A stretch of DNA of 6,674 bases from Calditrichia bacterium (GTDB taxonomy: Bacteria; Calditrichota; Calditrichia; Calditrichales; Calditrichaceae): positions 1 to 6,674 of the forward strand of contig JALWEA010000608.1 in NCBI GenBank assembly GCA_027039465.1. Reading direction: 5' to 3'. Below the pieces are notes generated by a model. It was not told the DNA's origin. It searched no databases and saw only the letters and a program-made list of their open reading frames with translations. Positions 1 through 4,981 of this stretch are shown here, piece by piece. Positions within the stretch are counted from its first letter, which is position 1, and each line of letters begins with the position of its first letter. The translations under genes were made by a program, and so were the position numbers.

Positions 1-471
1 ATTTAATTCTTCAATTTCATCATTTAATTTTTTAATTTTTTCTTTATCATAATTTCTTAACTCTTTCAATTCGTCAATTCTTTGTTCAAGTTGTTTCTTT
101 TCCTTGTTAAATTGTGATTTTATCTCATCTCTTAATATTTCAAAACGTTTCTGATGTTTTTTTTCTGAAAGGTAATTATAAGCTTTTTGATATGAAGGCA
201 GTATTTCATAAAAAAAAGTCAGAAATTTAGCATATTTTGATCGGTCTTCTGTTAAATCTATTGGATTATCTGTGTATTTTTTTAAAAATAATAAAAAATC
301 ACGTTTCTCGCGTTCTCTAATTATTTCATTTTTAATTAATCGTTTTAAGGCCTTGTCAACAACCGTATTGATTTCTTGTTTAGCATCTTTTTCAATATAG
401 CTTTTATAAGTCTCAAGAGATACATTTGCAACTATATTTATTATAAATGCTGATAAAGGTTCAGGTATCAT
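1..471 (-). CDS. Coiled-coil protein of unknown function, N-terminal part (gene continues off left edge)
   Basis: An open frame of 157 codons reads leftward from an ATG at 471-469 to the window edge without a stop, so only the N-terminal part is present. I do not recognise the family. The first 20 residues are mildly hydrophobic (MIPEPLSAFIINIVANVSLE) but not a convincing signal peptide or membrane segment. Residues about 25-65 are charged helix (KALKRLIKNEIIREREKR). From about residue 102 to the edge the chain is almost entirely Lys/Glu/Leu/Ile with heptad-like spacing, as in a long coiled coil. The gene is about 24% GC by hand count, far below the mid-40s of the cluster to its right, and uses AT-ending codons almost only. 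The ribosome site is weak (GGAT about 9 nt upstream). Low GC suggests an accessory or horizontally acquired gene. That it is coding is supported by long openness and coherent amphipathic helices, though AT-rich DNA readily encodes Lys-rich chance ORFs. Confidence 0.6.
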   Translation of the reverse strand, partial: MIPEPLSAFIINIVANVSLETYKSYIEKDAKQEINTVVDKALKRLIKNEIIREREKRDFLLFLKKYTDNPIDLTEDRSKYAKFLTFFYEILPSYQKAYNYLSEKKHQKRFEILRDEIKSQFNKEKKQLEQRIDELKELRNYDKEKIKKLNDEIEELN

Positions 472-792
472 GAATTTTATCCGTAATAAATTTTAAAATT
501 ACTATTCTTATGACTGACGAATTATGAGTAAGTTTTATTGTCCTAATCCGCCCAAATTAGTGGTATGAAAACAATTGATTATAATTTTCTTTTACGGCTA
601 ATATAAAACTTCTGACAATAATTTACAATTTAGATTATTGCTCTTAGCGTATAACAATAAAATTTCAGGCGTTTTATTCCTTAGCTGTCTGTGTAATTTC
701 GTTGCTAAAAAGAAATTACCACAATGTGAAAAGCAGGATATTCCAAGCCCTGATGCGAAATAAGTAGAAATGAAAATCAGTGAACAAACCAA

Positions 793-827
793 TTCCCAGT
801 TCCCAGTTCCCAGTTCCCAATTTTCAG
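793..827. repeat. Short tandem repeat, 7-bp unit TTCCCAG (3 perfect copies plus 2 degenerate)
   Basis: Three perfect TTCCCAG units (793-813) are followed by TTCCCAA (814-820) and TTTTCAG (821-827). On the other strand the unit reads CTGGGAA. Heptameric intergenic repeats of this kind are known in cyanobacteria (STRR elements) and seen in other phyla. The frame is not preserved, so it is not protein-coding. Confidence 0.85.
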
Positions 828-951
828 TACCGAGCAATGATTTAACAAATAAAGAATGAAACCCTCTAAACAACCGCTGTTACTATGAAGGACAAAAAAA
901 TTCATCAAACCGAACTTTTTAAAATCAAATGCGTTTAATTTTGTCTTTTAA

Positions 952-981
952 TTGACAGGATGATAGTCAGAACGATTTGAT
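952..981 (+). promoter_or_regulatory. Possible promoter for the TPR lipoprotein gene
   Basis: A perfect TTGACA -35 box lies at 952-957, with an 18-nt spacer to TTTGAT at 976-981 (4 of 6 matches to TATAAT). Transcription would start near 988, leaving about an 80-nt leader. The -10 box is weak and the region AT-rich, so this is tentative. Confidence 0.28.
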
Positions 982-1068
982 TTAAAACGCTCATTCATTT
1001 AAATTCAGAAATTTATTAGGAGCAGCATTTCTGTTTAATAAGATTAATTTTTGGAGGAGAATGTGGTT

Positions 1069-1476
1069 ATGTTTAAGAAAAGCGCCTTGTTAAGTTTGAT
1101 TATTATTTCCCTGCTGGCGATGGCTTGTTCGAAGAAACTTTCCGAAGAACAATATTATGAGAAGGCCAAAGAAGCCTACTCCAAACATCAAATCAATCAA
1201 GCCCTTGATTACTACAAAAAATTATTAGCCGAATATCCCAACGGTCACCGTGCGCCGGAATCGTTGTTCATGCTGGGCTTTATTAATGCCAACGATTTGA
1301 AGAAATACGACGAAGCAAGAAAATACTACACGGAATTCATCAAAAAATATCCCAAACACGAATTGGCCGATGATGCCCAATACGAACTCAAAACCATGGG
1401 CAAAGATCTCAATCAATTACCATTCTTAAAAGATACCACCAATACGGACAAAAAAACGGTATCGGCCAGAAAATAG
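1069..1476 (+). CDS. Small TPR-containing lipoprotein (BamD/YbgF-like repeat type)
   Basis: A 135-residue predicted lipoprotein. Start ATG 1069 is chosen over upstream in-frame TTG 1051 and GTG 1063, because GGAGGAG at 1053-1059 gives a 9-nt spacing and the protein then begins with a clean lipoprotein signal: Lys3-Lys4, a hydrophobic stretch 5-18, and a lipobox ending at Ala19-Cys20. After acylation at Cys20 it would sit on a membrane facing the periplasm. Residues about 27-59 (YYEKAKEAYSKHQINQALDY, then the YYKKLLAEYPNG helix) and about 62-95 (ESLFMLGFI, then YDEARKYYTEFIKKYP) form two TPR-like helix pairs with the A/Y/P spacing common in BamD, YbgF and related lipoproteins. The tail from 112 is polar and likely disordered. 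With only two repeats it is probably a small adaptor. It is followed 124 nt later by a BatD-like gene, an order repeated at the far end of the cluster. The exact role is unknown. Confidence 0.85.
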   Translation: MFKKSALLSLIIISLLAMACSKKLSEEQYYEKAKEAYSKHQINQALDYYKKLLAEYPNGHRAPESLFMLGFINANDLKKYDEARKYYTEFIKKYPKHELADDAQYELKTMGKDLNQLPFLKDTTNTDKKTVSARK

Positions 1477-1532
1477 CCAAAATTCCCATAATAATTCGCG
1501 AACTTTTAAACACTAATACAAACGGGTGAAGT

Positions 1533-1566
1533 ACGTCCGATGGTGCGGACGTCGCCATTCGGTTTT
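1533..1566 (+). terminator. Overlapping alternative hairpins, attenuator-like, between the TPR lipoprotein and BatD-like genes
   Basis: Hairpin A: ACGTCCG (1533-1539) pairs perfectly with CGGACGT (1546-1552) around a 6-nt loop. Hairpin B: CCGATGGTG (1537-1545) pairs with CGCCAT/TCGG (1553-1562) with one bulged T and one G-U pair. Its loop is the 3' arm of A, and TTTT (1563-1566) follows. The two share bases and cannot form together. B followed by U's resembles a weak intrinsic terminator and A an antiterminator, which would tune readthrough into the next gene. The U-run is short, so function is uncertain. Confidence 0.35.
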
Positions 1567-1600
1567 GCTGTCAAAGGCAAATGATAAAAGGAAGAATACG

Positions 1601-2527
1601 ATGAAGCGCTTCATAACAGCTTTGGGATTAAGCTTTGTTTTGCTGGCCGTTGGCCTGGCACAACCTGCGGCCGACGACTCCTTAAATTCGGAAATACAAT
1701 TACGAACTTATTTGGCTAAGGATGCCGTGCCGTTAAACAAAGAAGTCGTTTATTATGTGGAATTGTCCTGGCAGGGCACGCTTAATCGCTATCACATTCT
1801 TAAAATCAGTGATCCGGTGCTAACCAATTTGAAGTTGCGGGGCAGCGGATCGTCCAACCGCTTTTACATTGACAAAAACGGAAAACCGCGTTCCGTTAAA
1901 AAAATCACCTTCTATTTTACGCCGCTGGAAATGGGCATGGCTTATGTTGACGGCATTACCATTAAGTACGAAGACACGGTCAGTAAACAAACCGGACGCC
2001 TGCTTTCCGAGCGCCTTCCGGTCAAGATTACCGAGCCTGTTGATCAGTCCAGTAAAGGGCTTGATTTGGGCAAGTTATTGGTGATCGGTTTGGTGCTTTT
2101 GTTTTTGTTTGTCGTTTTGTTTTCACTGGCGCGCTATTTCCAAAAGCGAAAAGAAACGAACGAAGAGGAAGAAGCGCAATTAACGCCGGAAGAATCGTTT
2201 TTGAAAAATTTAAAGGAAAATATCCGGCTGAACGGTGAGCTGCCCGAGAAAAATTTTGAAAATTTGCAGCATCTTTTTAATCAATATTTGAAGGAACGAT
2301 TCGGTCTGCCGATCGGCAGTGAATTTCATGAAATCAAAGTGGTCCTGGATGCCCATGGGATCAATGATAATTTAATCCGAAAATTGGAAGATTTTTTCAA
2401 ACGGGGCGAGTTGGTGAAATTTGCCGGCGAACCGGTCAGCGAAAGCGAATTGCACATTTTTATGGATACCGTGGAACTTATTTTAACGGAAATGAATAAA
2501 AGGAATAATTCCGGCCAACAGGCTTAA
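1601..2527 (+). CDS. BatD/DUF4381-like single-pass membrane protein (first copy)
   Basis: A 308-residue protein. ATG 1601 is preferred over in-frame GTG 1526: AAGGAAG (1588-1594) sits 6 nt upstream, and the protein then opens with a signal peptide (MKRFITALGLSFVLLAVGLA, cleavage likely after Ala20). Residues about 21-147 are a beta-rich extracytoplasmic domain like the N-terminal region of BatD 'oxygen tolerance' proteins (paired strands EIQLRTYLAKD, EVVYYVELSWQG, KKITFYFTPLEMG). A transmembrane helix spans about 158-179, followed by basic residues (RYFQKRKE), placing the remainder in the cytoplasm. The acidic linker (187-199) leads to a helical domain (about 199-297) with the pattern LFNQYLKERFGLP and the motif GELVKFAGEP (269-278), typical of DUF4381-type proteins in MoxR/Bat operons. 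It lies 102 nt before the MoxR gene, its likely functional partner. The family assignment is by motif and architecture; a biochemical role is not established. Confidence 0.8.
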   Translation: MKRFITALGLSFVLLAVGLAQPAADDSLNSEIQLRTYLAKDAVPLNKEVVYYVELSWQGTLNRYHILKISDPVLTNLKLRGSGSSNRFYIDKNGKPRSVKKITFYFTPLEMGMAYVDGITIKYEDTVSKQTGRLLSERLPVKITEPVDQSSKGLDLGKLLVIGLVLLFLFVVLFSLARYFQKRKETNEEEEAQLTPEESFLKNLKENIRLNGELPEKNFENLQHLFNQYLKERFGLPIGSEFHEIKVVLDAHGINDNLIRKLEDFFKRGELVKFAGEPVSESELHIFMDTVELILTEMNKRNNSGQQA

Positions 2528-2533
2528 AAATAT

Positions 2534-2581
2534 GGTATCTTCAGGTCGTTTGTTCTTTGAATTTTTTTGACACGAGATACC
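2534..2581. repeat. Inverted repeat GGTATCT / AGATACC upstream of the MoxR gene
   Basis: Perfect 7-bp arms lie at 2534-2540 and 2575-2581, separated by 34 nt. The T-run is inside the loop, so it does not look like a terminator. The right arm falls in the spacer of the candidate promoter at 2567-2593, so an operator or leader structure is possible. Confidence 0.4.
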
Positions 2582-2593
2582 GCAGAATATGTT
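2567..2593 (+). promoter_or_regulatory. Possible internal promoter for the MoxR gene
   Basis: A perfect TTGACA (2567-2572) is followed, after a short 15-nt spacer, by TATGTT (2588-2593, 4 of 6). The same stretch also fits a Bacteroidetes-style layout (TTTG at 2566-2569, then TATGTTTT resembling TAnnTTTG after 18 nt). Either would give a leader of about 30 nt before the MoxR start. Unproven. Confidence 0.3.
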
Positions 2594-2629
2594 TTGCATT
2601 CGGAAGCGCAATATTGAATAGGAGGAACG

Positions 2630-3619
2630 ATGCATCCCGATATTAAAGCGATTAATGAAAAAATTGCTCAGGAGAGCGCCTTTGTCGAAAAAATTCTAAC
2701 GGAAGTCAATAAGGTGATTGTCGGTCAAACCTACATGATCGAACGCCTTTTAATCGGCTTGCTTTCCAACGGACACATTTTGTTGGAGGGCGTGCCCGGT
2801 TTGGCTAAAACACTCACCGTCAAAACCCTTTCCCAAACCATCCGAACCAAATTTCAGCGCATTCAATTTACACCGGATTTACTTCCGGCCGATTTAATCG
2901 GTACCTTAATTTACAATCAAAAAGACGGCCAATTTACCACCAAGAAAGGCCCTATTTTCAGTAACCTGATTCTGGCTGATGAAATCAACCGTTCTCCGGC
3001 CAAAGTGCAAAGCGCGTTGCTGGAAGCCATGCAGGAACGGCAGGTAACCATCGGTGAAAATACGTTTCCGTTGGAAGACCCGTTTTTGGTTTTGGCCACC
3101 CAAAATCCCATTGAACAGGAAGGAACCTATCCCTTGCCCGAAGCGCAGGTGGATCGTTTTATGCTTAAACTGAGCGTGGGCTATCCGTCAAAGGAAGAAG
3201 AGCTGGAAATCATTCGTCGGCAAACCCGCAAGGAAATAGCGGAGCCGCAGGGAGTTATTTCGCCCAAGGAATTGATACGCGCCCGCGAAGTGGTTAAAGA
3301 AGTGTACGTGGATGAAAAGATCGAGCGTTACGTGGTGGATATTGTTTTTGCCACCCGCAATCCCGAAGAATACGGTTTGGAAGAATTGAAAGGGCTGATT
3401 AACTACGGCGCCAGCCCAAGAGCATCGATTTATTTAACGCAAGCTTCAAAAGCCCATGCCTTTTTACGCGGCCGCGGCTACGTAACGCCGGAAGACGTTC
3501 GCGCCATCGGTATGGACGTGTTGCGTCACCGTGTGATTCTTTCTTACGAAGCCGAAGCCGAGGAAATGACCAGCGAAGATGTGATTCGTAAAGTGCTGAA
3601 TCGTGTGGAAGTGCCGTAA
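2630..3619 (+). CDS. MoxR-family AAA+ ATPase
   Basis: A 329-residue cytoplasmic AAA+ ATPase of the MoxR class. ATG 2630 has a strong AGGAGG (2620-2625) just 4 nt upstream. Motifs in order: N-terminal helix (1-33); Walker A GVPGLAKT (54-61, Lys60, Thr61); the MoxR signature QRIQFTPDLLPADLIGT (76-92); Walker B LILADEIN with Asp117-Glu118; sensor 1 around Asn159 in ATQNP; the arginine-finger segment EAQVDRF (Arg176); sensor 2 GASPRA (Arg264); and a C-terminal lid helical bundle. All catalytic residues are present and the length is normal, so it should be active. MoxR ATPases form hexamers and are thought to remodel or insert cofactors into vWA-domain partners, and they are typically encoded beside DUF58 genes. 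Here the DUF58 gene follows after an unusually long 275-nt gap. The substrate cannot be deduced. The symbol moxR is often used loosely for this family. Confidence 0.96.
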   Translation: MHPDIKAINEKIAQESAFVEKILTEVNKVIVGQTYMIERLLIGLLSNGHILLEGVPGLAKTLTVKTLSQTIRTKFQRIQFTPDLLPADLIGTLIYNQKDGQFTTKKGPIFSNLILADEINRSPAKVQSALLEAMQERQVTIGENTFPLEDPFLVLATQNPIEQEGTYPLPEAQVDRFMLKLSVGYPSKEEELEIIRRQTRKEIAEPQGVISPKELIRAREVVKEVYVDEKIERYVVDIVFATRNPEEYGLEELKGLINYGASPRASIYLTQASKAHAFLRGRGYVTPEDVRAIGMDVLRHRVILSYEAEAEEMTSEDVIRKVLNRVEVP

Positions 3620-3633
3620 AAAAGTTGGCTGGT

Positions 3634-3668
3634 TGTCACCCCCTATTGTCCCCCTCGCAGGGGGACGC
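3634..3668. repeat. GC-rich palindromic element (REP-like)
   Basis: GTCCCCCT (3648-3655) and AGGGGGAC (3659-3666) form a perfect 8-bp stem around CGC. A second CCCCCT (3639-3644) just upstream could pair with the same AGGGGG arm, giving an alternative hairpin. No U-run follows, so it is not a classic intrinsic terminator. Its GC-rich form contrasts with its surroundings and resembles dispersed intergenic palindromes. Hairpins of this kind can also protect an upstream mRNA end. Confidence 0.55.
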
Positions 3669-3684
3669 AAAATGGTTTGAGGAT

Positions 3685-3727
3685 ACTGTCCGATGTCAAA
3701 GAGAATTAGCTAAACGGGCGGAACAGT
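3685..3727. repeat. Imperfect inverted repeat in the MoxR-DUF58 gap
   Basis: ACTGTCCG (3685-3692) is complementary to CGGAACAGT (3719-3727) with one bulged A. The loop is 26 nt. It could be a leader hairpin or chance; nothing else marks its function. Confidence 0.25.
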
Positions 3728-3751
3728 TAATACTGCAGAACAATGACAGAT

Positions 3752-3778
3752 TTGGCAGCTTGTTACTATGCGCATAAT
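3752..3778 (+). promoter_or_regulatory. Possible promoter for the DUF58 gene
   Basis: TTGGCA (3752-3757, 5 of 6 to the -35 consensus) is followed after 15 nt by CATAAT (3773-3778, 5 of 6 to the -10 consensus). The spacer is shorter than the preferred 17. A transcript from here would have a leader of about 110 nt carrying a small hairpin (CGCAA 3807-3811 / TTGCG 3818-3822), the heptamer repeat and the mini-ORF. Confidence 0.25.
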
Positions 3779-3840
3779 ACGTGGTGTCAGTGAAGGTTTT
3801 ACGCACCGCAACGACAATTGCGCAAAGGAGTTTACAAATA

Positions 3841-3863
3841 ACTCTTAACCCTTAACTCTTAAC
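3841..3863. repeat. Short tandem repeat, 7-bp unit ACTCTTA/ACCCTTA (3 copies)
   Basis: ACTCTTA (3841-3847), ACCCTTA (3848-3854) and ACTCTTA (3855-3861) are followed by a partial AC. The array sits between a Shine-Dalgarno-like AAAGGAG (3824-3830) and the start codons at 3872 and 3895, so copy-number change would alter that spacing. Confidence 0.8.
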
Positions 3864-3871
3864 GGAAAAAA

Positions 3872-3898
3872 ATGAATCAGGGCAATCGTAGAAAATGA
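3872..3898 (+). CDS. Possible leader mini-ORF (8 codons) overlapping the DUF58 start
   Basis: ATG 3872 opens the frame MNQGNRRK and ends at TGA 3896-3898. That stop overlaps the DUF58 ATG (3895-3897) in an ATGA arrangement typical of translational coupling. An 11-bp direct repeat (AAAATGAATCA) covers both start regions (3869-3879 and 3892-3902), so the mini-ORF may have arisen by local duplication of the start site. Its own ribosome site is weak (CGGAA). It may be a coupling leader or an accident. Confidence 0.3.
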   Translation: MNQGNRRK

Positions 3899-4908
3899 AT
3901 CAAATAATTTTAATCGCTTTGGGAATCGGGTTTCTGCTGGTAATTGCGGCCATTGTCTGGTACTTCCGGCATTTGCGCGAATTGGAACGCAGCACAAAGC
4001 AGATGGTTGAGTCCAGAGAAGAGCAGGCCCTGCCCAAAGAATTGCTGAAAAAAGTCAAACAGATTGAAATTAACACCCGTAACGTGGTAAACGAAGTTTT
4101 TTCGGGCGAATACCATTCGGTTTTTAAAGGCCGCGGTATGGAGTTTGCCGAAGTGCGCGAATATCAGCCTGGCGACGATGTGCGGCTGATCGATTGGAAC
4201 GTTTCGGCGCGCATGGGGCATCCCTACGTTAAAATTTTTGAAGAAGAGCGCGAGTTAACGGTTATGCTGATGGTGGATGTGAGTTCCAGCGGCAACTTCG
4301 GAACGGCGCAGCAGTTTAAAAGGGAAGTGGCGGCCGAGCTTTCGGCGGTGTTGGCCTTTTCCGCTATTAAAAACAACGATAAAGTGGGGCTGATTATTTT
4401 TTCGGATCGAATCGAGAAATTTATCCCGCCGCGCAAAGGACGTACCCACGTTCTTAGGGTCATTCGTGAGATTTTGTTTTACAAACCGCGCGAAGCCACC
4501 ACCAACATCGGAGAAGCGCTCGAATTTTTGAGTCGGGTGATTAAACGGAAGAGCACCGCCTTTTTAATTTCCGACTTTTTGGCGGAAGACTTCAAACAAC
4601 CTTTGCAAATTGCCAACAAAAAGCACGATATCATTGCCGTTAGTATTACGGATCCCAGAGAGATTTCTTTGCCCGAAGCGGGCATGATCGAATTGGAAGA
4701 CGCGGAAACCGGAGAGACGGTGGTTATCGATACGACCAGCGCCCAAATTCGCGACGAATTTCATTTAAAAGCCATGGAGCAGCAAAATAAATTAAAGAGT
4801 TTGTTCCAATCCATTGGCGTTGATCATATTAACATTTTGACCAATCAGTCGTACGTGGAACCGGTAAACAAGTTTTTTAAGATGCGTGCGCGCAGGATGG
4901 CGCTTTAA
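3895..4908 (+). CDS. DUF58-domain protein (vWA-like fold) with N-terminal membrane anchor
   Basis: A 337-residue DUF58 protein. Residues 4-23 form a transmembrane helix with no preceding positive charge and a basic flank after it (RHLRELER), so the bulk should face the cytoplasm, where MoxR is. The core begins near residue 48 (PKELLKKVKQIE). The family hallmark lies at about 72-120, including SVFKGRGMEFAEVREYQPGD and DWNVSARMGHPYVKIFEE. Next comes a vWA-like domain with a MIDAS-type DVSSS (128-132) after a hydrophobic strand, and a TTNIGEAL segment (202-209) like the second metal-binding loop. Metal-ligand residues look intact. DUF58 proteins are the usual MoxR partners in Bat-type operons. 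No good Shine-Dalgarno lies just before ATG 3895; the stop of an 8-codon mini-ORF overlaps this start. An internal start at Met37 would remove the anchor but also lacks a ribosome site. It is 73 nt from the next gene. Confidence 0.92.
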   Translation: MNQIILIALGIGFLLVIAAIVWYFRHLRELERSTKQMVESREEQALPKELLKKVKQIEINTRNVVNEVFSGEYHSVFKGRGMEFAEVREYQPGDDVRLIDWNVSARMGHPYVKIFEEERELTVMLMVDVSSSGNFGTAQQFKREVAAELSAVLAFSAIKNNDKVGLIIFSDRIEKFIPPRKGRTHVLRVIREILFYKPREATTNIGEALEFLSRVIKRKSTAFLISDFLAEDFKQPLQIANKKHDIIAVSITDPREISLPEAGMIELEDAETGETVVIDTTSAQIRDEFHLKAMEQQNKLKSLFQSIGVDHINILTNQSYVEPVNKFFKMRARRMAL

Positions 4909-4933
4909 GCAGGAAAAAGGGAAAAAGAAAAAA

Positions 4934-4954
4934 GACAAATGACAAATGACAAAA
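4934..4954. repeat. Short tandem repeat, 7-bp unit GACAAAT (2 copies plus GACAAAA)
   Basis: GACAAAT (4934-4940), GACAAAT (4941-4947) and GACAAAA (4948-4954) lie in the purine-rich gap after the DUF58 gene. The upstream in-frame ATG at 4946 falls inside this repeat, which argues against it as the next gene's true start. Confidence 0.7.
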
Positions 4955-4981
4955 AAAAGGACAAGGGAGTTTGTGAATACA

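Larger units (their letters stand above)
472..1068. other. Gene-free divergent intergenic region (597 nt)
   Basis: This AT-rich spacer separates the leftward coiled-coil gene from the rightward cluster. I see no tRNA, rRNA or CRISPR array in it. It contains a heptamer tandem repeat at 793-827, a possible sigma70-type promoter near 952-981, and a 9-bp inverted repeat (922-930 with 975-983). Short ORFs here (565-606, 770-859 and about 886-940 on plus; 598-873 on minus) have no ribosome site or recognisable protein pattern, and two of them read through the tandem repeat. Confidence 0.6.

Noticed and set aside
793..827. CRISPR-like repeats
   Set aside because: Units are 7 bp and directly adjacent with no spacers; a simple tandem repeat.
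770..859. 29-codon plus-strand ORF across the TTCCCAG repeat
   Set aside because: No ribosome site, and the repeat gives a low-complexity Ser/Pro/Gln peptide; not credible.
598..873. 91-codon open frame on the minus strand
   Set aside because: It reads through the heptamer repeat, has no Shine-Dalgarno and shows no family pattern; likely a chance frame.
1526..1600. GTG-initiated N-terminal extension of the first BatD-like protein
   Set aside because: The extension is basic, not signal-like, and overlaps the hairpins. ATG 1601 has a good SD and opens a clean signal peptide.
3648..3666. Intrinsic terminator after the MoxR gene
   Set aside because: A strong stem, but no U-run follows on either strand; treated as a REP-like palindrome.
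3743..3793. Short ORF (16 codons) in the MoxR-DUF58 gap
   Set aside because: No SD and no recognisable product; the gap has no credible gene apart from the possible mini-ORF at 3872.
4946..4981. Upstream ATG extension of the SurA-like lipoprotein
   Set aside because: The ATG is part of the GACAAAT tandem repeat with no SD, and it would put 12 polar residues before the lipoprotein signal.
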